Of a DNA stretch of 64,000 bases, positions 42,299 through 50,358 are shown piece after piece. How positions within the stretch are numbered: the stretch's first letter is position 1; each line of letters opens with the position of its first letter. Source of the stretch: VRUE01 sp963702175 (GTDB lineage: Bacteria > Actinomycetota > Thermoleophilia > Solirubrobacterales > 70-9); contig OY969721.1 in NCBI GenBank assembly GCA_963702175.1, positions 62,001 to 126,000 on the forward strand, in the 5' to 3' direction. Below the pieces are notes generated by a model that was not told the origin of the DNA, did not search any database, and saw nothing but the letters and a program-made list of their open reading frames with translations. Made by a program: the position numbers and the translations under genes.

Positions 42299-44348
42299 GC
42301 AGCTCACCCTCGACAACACCGTCGCCGCCGAGCTGGCGGGCTCCGAGGACGCTGTGCTGCGGGCCCTGCGCGGCCATCTCGACTGCGACCTGCACCTGCG
42401 CGGCAACGTCCTCACCCTCGACGGCGACTCCGGCAACGTGCAGACCGCCGCCACCGTGGTCGACGAGCTGGTCGAGCTGATCGAGCAAGGCCACGAGGTC
42501 GCGCCGGGCACGATCGAAGCGGTCACCGGCGCGCTCGACGCACACGAGAGCCCGGCGGAGATCCTCGAGGACGTCGTTTGGCGCCATCGCAACACCAAGG
42601 TGGCGCCGAAGACGCTGAACCAGAAGCGCTACGTCGACTCAATCCGCGACCACACGGTCACTTTCGGCATCGGCCCTGCGGGCACCGGCAAGACCTTTCT
42701 CGCGGTGGCGATGGCTGCCCACGCGCTGGCCGAGCGCCAAGTGCAGCGAATCATCCTCACCCGACCCGCGGTCGAGGCAGGGGAGAGGCTCGGCTTCCTG
42801 CCCGGCGACATCCAGGCCAAGGTCGACCCTTACCTGCGGCCGCTTTTCGACGCGCTCTACGACATGCTCGACCCCGACCGGGTCAACGGCTACTTCGAGC
42901 GCGGCGTGATCGAGGTGGCCCCGTTGGCGTTCATGCGCGGCCGCGCCCAGCCGCTCGCCAGCTCCGTGCTTACGCCATCTGGCTTTCGCCCGATCGGGAG
43001 CTTGAGGGTCGGCGATCTAGTCGTCGGGTCCAACGGATTGCCGACCCCCGTCCTCGGGGTGTATCCCCAGGGTCGCAAGGAGGTCTTCCGATTGCGTGCG
43101 CAGGATGGCGCATCGACGCTGTGCTGCGGCGAGCACTTGTGGCATGTCTTCACGGCGGAGGATCGCCGCCGTGGAAAGCCCGGCCGAGTCGTTGAGACGC
43201 AGGAGATGGTTGGTCGGCTGCGGGCCGCCCATCGCCACCGGTTCGAGCTGCCGCTTCTCAGCGCTCCGGTCGAGCTTCCGCATTGGGACGTACCCCTGGA
43301 CCCGTACGCCCTGGGTCTCCTGCTCGGCGATGGCTGCCTGACGTGCGCGACGACGCCAAGCTTCGCCACGGCTGATCCGGAGCTGGCGAGCGCCCTGGAG
43401 GAATGCCTCGACGGGATCGAGCTACGGCACAAGAGAGGAGTGGACTACGTGCTCCGTCATTCCACTGGCCATCGTGGTGGCGTGATTGTCGCCAATCCCG
43501 TCACCGTGGCTCTGCGTGAGCTTGGTCTTGCGGGTACGAGGTCCGACACAAAGTTCGTTCCTGAGGTTTACCTGCACAACGACACAACCGTGCGAACGGC
43601 CATCCTCCAGGGCCTGCTCGACAGTGACGGTGGTCCGGTCGTACAACAGGGACGGACTTGCCGGATTCAGTACACGACCTGCTCTGAGCGTCTCCGCAAA
43701 GACGTTGCCTTTCTGGTTCGCTCGCTGGGCGGCATCGCGTATTCGCGACGCAGAGTGGCGGCCGGGCGGCCGCCCGGATGGGCGAGCGGTCGCCCAGTCC
43801 ACCATCGCGTGGACGCGTTCGTCATGGACATCCGCCTGCCCGACGGTATCGAGCCATTCCGCCTCCAGCGGAAGCGCGAACGCTATCGGCGGGAAGACGG
43901 CGGTCGTCCGATGCGATTCGTGCACGAGATCGAGCCCGCGGGTGAGGCGGAGACGGTCTGCATCCAGGTGGCCGCGGCGGATTCTCTCTACGTCACCGAC
44001 GACTTCCTCCTCACGCACAACACCCTCAACGACTCCTTCGTGATCCTCGACGAGGCGCAGAACACGAGCCCGGAGCAGATGAAGATGTTCTTGACCCGGC
44101 TCGGCTTCAACTCGCGGATGGTGGTGACTGGGGACGTCACCCAGATCGACCTGCCGACCGATCAGCGCTCCGGCCTGATTGTCGTCCGGGACATCCTCGA
44201 CGCGGTGCGGGACATCTCCTTCGTCCACTTCGGCGGCGAGGACGTCGTCCGCCACAAGCTCGTCCAGCGGATCGTCGCCGCCTACGACGAGCACGGCAGC
44301 CGTGAGCGCGCGGCGCGGGCGGAACACGGGCCGACGCCGGGCTCTTGA
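42279..44348 (+). CDS. phoH: PhoH-like ATPase interrupted by an intein
   Basis: PhoH family P-loop ATPase, linked to RNA metabolism together with YbeY. The reading frame is 689 aa, but removal of the intein (residues 223-581) leaves 330 aa, the normal size. Walker A GPAGTGKT is at 132-139 and lies in the N-extein; Walker B FVILDEAQN is in the C-extein. The exteins rejoin as AFMRGR-TLNDSF, which is the uninterrupted family sequence. The GTG 42279 overlaps yqeY by 20 nt; TTGs just inside are alternatives. phoH-ybeY-era is a conserved operon, and the stop overlaps the ybeY TTG. Activity depends on protein splicing. Confidence 0.95.
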   Translation: MSGLARRQLTLDNTVAAELAGSEDAVLRALRGHLDCDLHLRGNVLTLDGDSGNVQTAATVVDELVELIEQGHEVAPGTIEAVTGALDAHESPAEILEDVVWRHRNTKVAPKTLNQKRYVDSIRDHTVTFGIGPAGTGKTFLAVAMAAHALAERQVQRIILTRPAVEAGERLGFLPGDIQAKVDPYLRPLFDALYDMLDPDRVNGYFERGVIEVAPLAFMRGRAQPLASSVLTPSGFRPIGSLRVGDLVVGSNGLPTPVLGVYPQGRKEVFRLRAQDGASTLCCGEHLWHVFTAEDRRRGKPGRVVETQEMVGRLRAAHRHRFELPLLSAPVELPHWDVPLDPYALGLLLGDGCLTCATTPSFATADPELASALEECLDGIELRHKRGVDYVLRHSTGHRGGVIVANPVTVALRELGLAGTRSDTKFVPEVYLHNDTTVRTAILQGLLDSDGGPVVQQGRTCRIQYTTCSERLRKDVAFLVRSLGGIAYSRRRVAAGRPPGWASGRPVHHRVDAFVMDIRLPDGIEPFRLQRKRERYRREDGGRPMRFVHEIEPAGEAETVCIQVAAADSLYVTDDFLLTHNTLNDSFVILDEAQNTSPEQMKMFLTRLGFNSRMVVTGDVTQIDLPTDQRSGLIVVRDILDAVRDISFVHFGGEDVVRHKLVQRIVAAYDEHGSRERAARAEHGPTPGS
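42945..44021 (+). mobile_element. Class 3 intein with LAGLIDADG homing endonuclease, in phoH
   Basis: 359 residues from AQPLASSVLTPSGF to LLTHN. The first residue is Ala instead of Cys or Ser. Class 3 marks are present: Trp66 in block B (GEHLW, two after the block B His), Cys339 in block F (ETVCIQV, replacing the usual Asp), and Thr357 before His358-Asn359 in block G. The +1 extein residue is Thr. Two LAGLIDADG-like motifs, ALGLLLGDG (122-130) and LQGLLDSDG (221-229), mark an endonuclease domain. It sits between Walker A and Walker B of PhoH. Confidence 0.93.
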
Positions 44349-44710
44349 GTCTCGATCTCTCCGACGTGCCCACCGAGTTGCGCGACGCGGTCGCGGCTGC
44401 GCTCGCGGCAGCTGGGGTCTCCGACGGTCACGTCGGGGTGGAGCTCGTCAACGAGGGCCGCATCCGTGAGCTGAACCGGGAACACCGGGCCAAGGACGCG
44501 CCGACCGACGTGCTCGCCTTCCCGATCGACGGGACGGAGCCGACCGCCGGCCCGCGCGAGCTGGGTGACGTGGCGATCTGCCCCGAGCACTGCTCGGATC
44601 TGACCGAGGCCGCCGTCCACGGAGTCCTCCACCTCTGTGGCTACGACCACGAGACCGACGACGGCGAGATGCTCGCGCTGCAGGCGCGGGTGCTCACCGA
44701 CCTGCGATGA
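44345..44710 (+). CDS. ybeY: Endoribonuclease YbeY
   Basis: Zinc-dependent rRNA maturation RNase, 121 aa. The metal motif is HGVLHLCGYDHETDD near residue 83 (HGxLHLxGYDH), and the upstream FRxxxxPTDVLxFP-type motif reads HRAKDAPTDVLAFPID. The TTG start overlaps the phoH TGA, and the stop overlaps the era ATG (ATGA). Standard phoH-ybeY-era order. Confidence 0.95.
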   Translation: MSLDLSDVPTELRDAVAAALAAAGVSDGHVGVELVNEGRIRELNREHRAKDAPTDVLAFPIDGTEPTAGPRELGDVAICPEHCSDLTEAAVHGVLHLCGYDHETDDGEMLALQARVLTDLR

Positions 44711-45600
44711 CGCGCGCCGGCTTCATCGGGCTGGCGGGACGACCCAACGTCGGCAAGTCGACATTGGTCAACGCGGTCGTCGGCTCCCATGTCGCGATCG
44801 TCTCGGCCCGCCCCCAGACCACCCGGCGTGCGATCCGCGGCATCCACACCGACATCGAGGCTGGCCTCCAGCTGGTCCTGGTCGACCTACCGGGAGTGCA
44901 GCGCCCTCGCGATGTGCTCACCGAGCGCATGCAGCACCGGGTGGAGCGCGAGCTGGCCGATTCCGACGCGGCCCTCTTCGTCGTCAACGGCGAGCAGGGG
45001 GTCGGCCCCGGCGACCGTTTCATTGCCCGGGCCCTACTGGCGGCGAACGCCGGCGTGCCGACAATCTGCGCGGTCAACAAGGTCGACCGGATCGGTCCCA
45101 ACGAGCTGGTGCCGGTGCTCGCTGAGGCGGCCGAGCTGGAGGGGGTCGACGAGGTCTTCCCGGTCAGCGCCCGCAGCGGCGAGGGGTTGGAGGAGCTGGT
45201 GGAGCGCCTCAGCGCGCTGATGCCTGAGGGCCCCTACATGTACCCGCCGGAGGACCACAGCGACCAGTCGAGCGAGCTGCTGCTCGCCGAGCTGATCCGC
45301 GAGCAGGTGCTGAACCGGACCCGCGACGAGATTCCCCACTCGGTCGAGGTCTCGGTCAAGGAGATATCCAAGCGCGAGGACGGCCTCGTCACCGTCCGCG
45401 CCGAGGTTTGGGCGGAGACCGAGTCGCAGAAGGGCGTCCTGATCGGCAAAGGCGGCGCCAAGGTGGGCGAAATCGGCGCCGGCGCGCGCCGCTCGCTCGA
45501 AGCCGAGCTTGGAGCAAAGGTCCACCTCGACCTCCAGGTCCGCGTCCGCCGCCGCTGGCGGCGGGATGAGGATCTGCTCGACCGCCTGGGGATCGAGTGA
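44707..45600 (+). CDS. era: GTPase Era
   Basis: 16S rRNA-binding GTPase for 30S assembly, 297 aa. G1 is GRPNVGKST near residue 10, G3 is DLPGVQ, and G4 is NKVD near 122. The KH domain motif KGVLIGKGGAKVGEIG is near 245. The ATG overlaps the ybeY TGA. A family B palindromic element starts on the last base of the stop codon. Confidence 0.97.
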   Translation: MTRAGFIGLAGRPNVGKSTLVNAVVGSHVAIVSARPQTTRRAIRGIHTDIEAGLQLVLVDLPGVQRPRDVLTERMQHRVERELADSDAALFVVNGEQGVGPGDRFIARALLAANAGVPTICAVNKVDRIGPNELVPVLAEAAELEGVDEVFPVSARSGEGLEELVERLSALMPEGPYMYPPEDHSDQSSELLLAELIREQVLNRTRDEIPHSVEVSVKEISKREDGLVTVRAEVWAETESQKGVLIGKGGAKVGEIGAGARRSLEAELGAKVHLDLQVRVRRRWRRDEDLLDRLGIE

Positions 45601-45690
45601 GGCGGTGGGGGACGCCTCGCCCGGACAATTGCCGGTCTACTTAGACCGGCAATTTGAGTATCCGCCCGTTCGAGGCGTCCCCCACCGCCT
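45600..45690 (+). repeat. Palindromic element family B, copy B2 (between era and hisIE)
   Basis: Perfect 20-bp outer arms (45600-45619 and 45671-45690), constant strands CCGGACAA and TTTGAGTATCCGCC, and inner hairpin TTGCCGGTCTA-CT-TAGACCGGCAA. The constant TTTGAGTATCCGCC holds a TTG (45654) in frame with hisIE. Confidence 0.92.
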
Positions 45691-45722
45691 TCCCGAACCC
45701 AGCCGGTAGTCATTGGCTGCCA

Positions 45723-45728
45723 TACGAT
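45723..45728 (+). promoter_or_regulatory. Candidate -10 hexamer TACGAT of hisIE
   Basis: TACGAT ends 6 nt before GTG 45735, which supports that start over the element-borne TTG at 45654. Confidence 0.45.
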
Positions 45729-45734
45729 TGGCTG

Positions 45735-46346
45735 GTGTTCGAGCAGGTGAAATTCGACGAGCGGGGCTTGGTCCCGTGCATCGCGCAGGATTTCGCCAGC
45801 GGCGAGGTGCTGACGCTTGCCTATGTCAACGCGGAGTCTTTGCGGCTGACGCTTGAGACGGGGGAGGTCCACTTCTTCAGCCGCTCGCGCGGTGGGATTT
45901 GGCGCAAGGGGGAAACCTCGGGCAATGTGCTGCACCTGCACCAGCTGCGTTACGACTGCGATGGCGACGCGATCCTCGCCCTGGTCGAGCCGGCTGGGCC
46001 CGCCTGCCACACGGGCGAGCGCTCCTGCTTCTACCGTGAGCTCGAGGACGGTGACCGCGCTCCGCTCGCCCATGAGGCGCTGCCGGCGCTGGAGCGCGTC
46101 CTGCGCAGCCGCGCTGCCGAGCGCCCCGAGGGCAGCTACACGGCGAAGCTGCTCGACGACCCGAAGCTGCTCGGCGAGAAGGTCGAGGAGGAGGCCGAGG
46201 AGGTGGTGCGAGCGGCGCGTGAGGAGTCCGACGAGCGAGTTGCCGAAGAGGCGGCCGACCTGCTCTACCACCTCAGCGTGCTGCTCGCCTCGCGCGAGGT
46301 CTCGCAGGCGGCGGCGATGGAGGTGTTGAATGGCCGTCGCCGCTGA
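45735..46346 (+). CDS. hisI: Bifunctional phosphoribosyl-AMP cyclohydrolase / phosphoribosyl-ATP pyrophosphatase
   Basis: Steps 2 and 3 of histidine synthesis in one chain (HisIE), 203 aa. The HisI part has SRSRGGIWRKGETSGN, and the metal-binding cysteines lie in RYDCDGDAIL, PACHTGERSCFY. The HisE part has KLLGEKVEEEAEEVV and EEAADLLYHLSVLL. GTG 45735 gives the family N-terminus VFEQVKFDERGLVPC and follows a TAnnnT site. The frame is open back to TTG 45654 inside element B2, which would add 27 residues. The 3' end overlaps trpE, so this his gene heads the trp cluster. Confidence 0.94.
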   Translation: MFEQVKFDERGLVPCIAQDFASGEVLTLAYVNAESLRLTLETGEVHFFSRSRGGIWRKGETSGNVLHLHQLRYDCDGDAILALVEPAGPACHTGERSCFYRELEDGDRAPLAHEALPALERVLRSRAAERPEGSYTAKLLDDPKLLGEKVEEEAEEVVRAAREESDERVAEEAADLLYHLSVLLASREVSQAAAMEVLNGRRR

Positions 46347-47868
46347 GGCCGAGATCCGGCTCGAGCCCAGCCTCGAGCAGGCCCGGGAGCTGGCCGCGGA
46401 GGGCAACGTCGTCCCCGTCCGCGCCCGCTTCGCCGACGACTGCGAGACGCCCGTCTCCGCCCTGCTCAAGCTGCGCGCCGGCGAGCCCGAGGGGGCGCCC
46501 TGCTTCCTGCTCGAGTCCGCCGAGCAGGGCCAGGTCGGCCGCTACTCCTTCGTCGGGATCAGGCCACGGGCGCTGCTGCGCTGGAGCGACGGGATCCTCT
46601 CCGAGTGGAGCGGCGACGAGCGCCCCAGCGAGTCCGCGCCGCGCGCGACCAGCGAGGCGCCTGATCCATACGCCGCGCTCTCCGGCTACCTGGAGCGCTT
46701 AAGAGCCGCCCCGGTCGAGGGGCTGCCGCCGTTTGCCGGCGGCGCCGTCGGCTTCTTCGGCTACGACCTGGTGCGCACGGTCGAGCCGCTCGGCGAGCCC
46801 AATCCCGACACGCTCGGCCTGCCCGACATGGCGCTGATGGTCACCGACGTGCTGCTCGCCTTCGACCACCTGCGCCACGAGCTGACGATCGTCGCTTGCG
46901 CCTTCACCGACGACGAGGGCGGGATCGACGCCGCCTACGAGCGCGCCGCGGCCCAGATCGCTGAGGTGCGCCGCCGCATGCGCGGCGCCGTTCCCGCTCC
47001 CGACGCACCCGTCCTCTCCGATCCGCCCAGCTTCACCTCCAACCTGGAGCAGAAGGAGTTCGAAGCGGCGGTGGCGCGGATCGTCGAGTACGTCCACGCC
47101 GGCGACGCCTTCCAGGTCGTCCCCTCGCAGCGCTTCTCCGCCCCCGCCCCGGTCGAGGCCTTCTCGATCTACCGCGGCCTGCGCGTGGTCAACCCCTCGC
47201 CCTACATGTACTTCCTCGACTTCGGCGAGTTCCAGATCGCCGGCGCCTCGCCGGAGCCGCTGGTCAAGGTGCACGGCCGCCGGGTCGAGACGCGGCCGAT
47301 CGCCGGCACTTACCCGCGCGGGAACGACGAGGAGGAGGACCGCCGCCTCGCCGAGCGACTCGTCAACGATCCCAAGGAGCGAGCCGAGCACGTGATGCTG
47401 GTCGACCTCGGCCGCAATGACTTGGGCCGGGTCTGCGAGTACGGCACGGTCAAGGTCGACGAGCTGATGGCGGTCGAGACCTACTCGCACGTCCTCCACA
47501 TCGTCAGCCAGGTTTCCGGGACGCTGCGCGAGGGCGTTGGGGCGATGGACGTGCTGCGCTCGGCCCTTCCCGCCGGCACGCTCTCGGGCGCGCCGAAGGT
47601 GCGGGCGATGCAGATCATCGACGAGCTGGAGCCGGTCAAGCGCTGCTCTTATGGGGGCGCGATCGGCTACCTGTCCTGGAACGGCGACCTCGACACGGCG
47701 ATCCACATCCGCACCGTTGTCGTCAAGGACGGTCAGATCCACGTCCAGACCGGCGGCGGCACGGTCGCCGACGCCAAGCCGGCCTACGAGTACAACGAGT
47801 CGGTCAACAAGGCCAAGGCGGTCTTCCGCGCCGTCGAGCTGGCCTGCGAGCAGCCGGATTGGCCATGA
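46330..47868 (+). CDS. trpE: Anthranilate synthase component I
   Basis: Converts chorismate to anthranilate with ammonia from TrpG. 512 aa, chorismate-binding fold. Conserved LLESAEQGQVGRYSFVG near the start (Trp feedback-site region), then ASPEPLVKVHGRRVETRPIAGT, MLVDLGRNDLGRV, LPAGTLSGAPKVRAM and YGGAIGY. The ATG lies within the hisIE end (17-nt overlap), and the stop overlaps trpG as ATGA. No Trp leader peptide is visible. Confidence 0.96.
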   Translation: MAVAAEAEIRLEPSLEQARELAAEGNVVPVRARFADDCETPVSALLKLRAGEPEGAPCFLLESAEQGQVGRYSFVGIRPRALLRWSDGILSEWSGDERPSESAPRATSEAPDPYAALSGYLERLRAAPVEGLPPFAGGAVGFFGYDLVRTVEPLGEPNPDTLGLPDMALMVTDVLLAFDHLRHELTIVACAFTDDEGGIDAAYERAAAQIAEVRRRMRGAVPAPDAPVLSDPPSFTSNLEQKEFEAAVARIVEYVHAGDAFQVVPSQRFSAPAPVEAFSIYRGLRVVNPSPYMYFLDFGEFQIAGASPEPLVKVHGRRVETRPIAGTYPRGNDEEEDRRLAERLVNDPKERAEHVMLVDLGRNDLGRVCEYGTVKVDELMAVETYSHVLHIVSQVSGTLREGVGAMDVLRSALPAGTLSGAPKVRAMQIIDELEPVKRCSYGGAIGYLSWNGDLDTAIHIRTVVVKDGQIHVQTGGGTVADAKPAYEYNESVNKAKAVFRAVELACEQPDWP

Positions 47869-48428
47869 GAGTCCTCGTCATCGACAACTACGACAGCTTC
47901 ACTTACAACCTGGTCCAGTACCTGGGCGAGTTGGGTGCGGAGGTCGAAGTGGTGCGCAACGACAAAGCGCAGGTCGGCGAGCTGCTGGAGCGCGGCGCCG
48001 ACCGCCTCGTCGTCTCGCCCGGACCGTGCACGCCGGCCGAGGCGGGGATCTCGGTTGAGGCGATCCGTGCCTTCGCCGAGGCGGGCACGCCTTCGCTTGG
48101 CGTCTGCCTCGGGCACCAGTCACTGGTCGAGGCGTTCGGTGGACGCACCGTGCAGGGCGAGCCGATCCACGGCAAGGAGGCCGAGATCGACCACGACGGG
48201 CGCACCGTCTACGCCGGCCTGTCCAGCCCCCTGGTCGCTGGCCGCTACCACTCGCTGGTCGCCGACCCCGACCTGCCGGATGAGCTGGAGCTGAGCGCCA
48301 GCCTTGGTGACGTGGTGATGGGCACCCGCCACCGCGAGCTACCCGCCGAGGGAGTTCAGTTCCACCCCGAGTCGGTCTTGACGCCGCAGGGAATGAAGCT
48401 GTTGGCAAACTTCCTCGGAGAGCGATGA
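47865..48428 (+). CDS. trpG: Anthranilate synthase component II (glutamine amidotransferase)
   Basis: Supplies ammonia to TrpE; possibly shared with folate synthesis. 187 aa class I amidotransferase: IDNYDSFTYNLVQYL at the start, oxyanion motif SPGPCTPAEAGIS, nucleophile Cys in LGVCLGHQSLVEAFGG near residue 81, and catalytic His-Glu in VQFHPESVLTPQG. ATG 47865 (ATGA overlap with trpE) is chosen over TTG 47859. The stop overlaps trpD. Confidence 0.96.
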   Translation: MRVLVIDNYDSFTYNLVQYLGELGAEVEVVRNDKAQVGELLERGADRLVVSPGPCTPAEAGISVEAIRAFAEAGTPSLGVCLGHQSLVEAFGGRTVQGEPIHGKEAEIDHDGRTVYAGLSSPLVAGRYHSLVADPDLPDELELSASLGDVVMGTRHRELPAEGVQFHPESVLTPQGMKLLANFLGER

Positions 48429-49477
48429 CACCCAACGATGTCGTCAGCAGGGCGATCGACGCGGTTTGCGCCGGCGACCACCTCACCGCCGACCACGCCG
48501 CCGCGGTCCTCGCCGAGGTGATGGAGGGCCGTGCCGGCGAGGTCCAGACCGGCGCCTTCCTGATCGCCTTGCGGGCAAAGGGGGAGACGGTGCCGGAGCT
48601 GGTTGGTCTGGCGCGGACGATGCGCTTGCTTGCTGCTCCCGTCTCCACAGCTCGCACCGACCTGGTCGACACCGCGGGCACCGGGGGCGGGCCCTCGACC
48701 TTCAACGTCTCGACCACGGCGGCGCTGATCGCGGCAGCGGCCGGCTGCGCGGTTGCCAAGCACGGCAACCGCTCCAACACCAGCCGCTGCGGCTCCGCCG
48801 ACCTGCTGGAAGCGTTGGGGGTCGACATCGAGCTCAGCCCGGAGCAGGTCGGCCGCTGCATCGACGAGATCGGCTTCGGATTCATGTTCGCCCCTCGTCA
48901 TCACGCCGCGATGGCCCACGTCGTCCCGGCCCGTAAGGCGCTCGGGGTGCGGACGATCTTCAACTTCCTCGGGCCGCTGACCAACCCGGCGGGCGCCGAG
49001 CGCCAGCTGCTCGGCGTCTCCGACCGCCACTACCAGGAGACGATCGCCGAGGCGCTGCTTGGCCTCGGCAGCGCCAGGGCTCTCGTGGTCACGGCTGAGG
49101 ACGGCGTCGACGAGCTCTCGATCTCTGCTCGCACCCGCGTGATCGAGGTCGCCGAGGGACGCACCGAGGAGTGGTTCGTCCAGCCGGGGGACTTCGGCCT
49201 CGGGCCCGCTGAGCTTGACCAGGTTGCCGGTGGCTCGCCGGCCGAGAATGCCGTAGCGTCGCGTGCCGTGCTCGACGGCGAGACCGGTCCCCGCCGCGAC
49301 CTCGTCCTGCTCAACGCGGGCGCCGCGATCTACGCCGGCGGGCGCGCGGACAGCCTCGGCGCCGGGGTCGAGCAGGGCCGGACGGCTGTCGACTCGGGTG
49401 CTGCGCGAGAGCTGCTCGACCGCCTGGTCGCGACCACCGGGGCAATGGGCGGCGAGGCCGCCGCTCCATCCGGTTAA
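48425..49477 (+). CDS. trpD: Anthranilate phosphoribosyltransferase
   Basis: Transfers phosphoribose from PRPP to anthranilate. 350 aa, normal. The PRPP/Mg motif DTAGTGGGPSTFNVSTT is near residue 80, then KHGNRSNTSRCGSADLLEALG, FMFAPRHHAAM and NFLGPLTNPA. The ATG overlaps the trpG TGA. trpC follows after 15 nt. Confidence 0.97.
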   Translation: MTPNDVVSRAIDAVCAGDHLTADHAAAVLAEVMEGRAGEVQTGAFLIALRAKGETVPELVGLARTMRLLAAPVSTARTDLVDTAGTGGGPSTFNVSTTAALIAAAAGCAVAKHGNRSNTSRCGSADLLEALGVDIELSPEQVGRCIDEIGFGFMFAPRHHAAMAHVVPARKALGVRTIFNFLGPLTNPAGAERQLLGVSDRHYQETIAEALLGLGSARALVVTAEDGVDELSISARTRVIEVAEGRTEEWFVQPGDFGLGPAELDQVAGGSPAENAVASRAVLDGETGPRRDLVLLNAGAAIYAGGRADSLGAGVEQGRTAVDSGAARELLDRLVATTGAMGGEAAAPSG

Positions 49478-49480
49478 GGT
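49475..49480 (+). promoter_or_regulatory. Possible internal -10 hexamer TAAGGT before trpC
   Basis: TAAGGT overlaps the trpD stop and ends 12 nt before GTG 49493; a weak internal promoter for trpC is possible. Confidence 0.25.
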
Positions 49481-49492
49481 CTGGGCCTCAAC

Positions 49493-50299
49493 GTGGGAAT
49501 GATCGAGCAGCTCATCTCGGCGGCCCGGGACGGGGTAGAGGAGCGCCGCGGGCAGGTATCGCAGGCGGACCTCGAGTCCCGTCTCTCCGCGAGGGCGGAT
49601 GACAGGCCCTTCCGCGAGGCGCTGGTACGCCCCCGCCTCTCCCTGATCGCGGAGTTCAAGCGACGCTCGCCCAGCGCCGGCGACATATCGACCTCCACCG
49701 CGATCGTCGACCAGGTCGGTGCCTACGAGCGTGGCGGCGCGGCCGCGCTCTCCGTGCTCACCGACGAGCGTCACTTTGGCGGCACGCTCGAGGATCTGCG
49801 AGCCGCTCGCTCCGCCTGCGACCTGCCGATCCTGCGCAAGGACTTCATCGTCGACCCCTACCAGCTCTACGAGGCGGCGGTCAACGGTGCCGACGCGGTA
49901 TTGCTGATCGTGCGCGCTCTCGCTGACGGTGAGCTGAGCTTGCTTTACGAGGAGGCTCGTCGCCTCGACCTCGACTGCCTGGTCGAGGTCCACGACGGTG
50001 AGGAGCTGGAGCGGGCACTGGCGTTGGACGCCGAGGTGATCGGGATCAACAACCGCAACCTCGACGAGGGGACGGTCGACGTCGCGACGACCTACGAGCT
50101 GATGCCGGATGTGCCGGCCGGCAAGACGGTCGTCGCCGAGAGCGGCATCTCTGAGCGCGCCGAGCTGGAGGAGCTGGAGCGGGTCGGGGTCGACGCGGTG
50201 CTGATCGGCACCGCGCTGATGAGTGCGCCGGACCCGGAGGCGAGGACCCGGGAGTTGACCGGCGCCGACGAGGGCACGCGCGAGCACCACCTGCCCTGA
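49493..50299 (+). CDS. trpC: Indole-3-glycerol phosphate synthase
   Basis: Ring closure of CdRP to indole-3-glycerol phosphate. 268 aa TIM barrel with LIAEFKRRSPSAGDIS (catalytic Lys), LRKDFIVDPYQLYEA, VEVHDGEEL, GINNRNLDEGTVD and VAESGIS. Start GTG 49493; an ATG two codons later is an alternative. Monofunctional (no TrpF fusion). The next gene is an htrA-like protease rather than trpF. Confidence 0.96.
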   Translation: MGMIEQLISAARDGVEERRGQVSQADLESRLSARADDRPFREALVRPRLSLIAEFKRRSPSAGDISTSTAIVDQVGAYERGGAAALSVLTDERHFGGTLEDLRAARSACDLPILRKDFIVDPYQLYEAAVNGADAVLLIVRALADGELSLLYEEARRLDLDCLVEVHDGEELERALALDAEVIGINNRNLDEGTVDVATTYELMPDVPAGKTVVAESGISERAELEELERVGVDAVLIGTALMSAPDPEARTRELTGADEGTREHHLP

Positions 50300-50358
50300 G
50301 ATCCGGTTCGGCCCATTTTTAAGAGAACTTTGAAGTGGTCCTGGATGATCGTCCCTCG

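Noticed and set aside
46250..46330. Trp leader peptide or attenuator before trpE
   Set aside because: trpE starts inside hisIE, with no room for a leader and no Trp-codon run.
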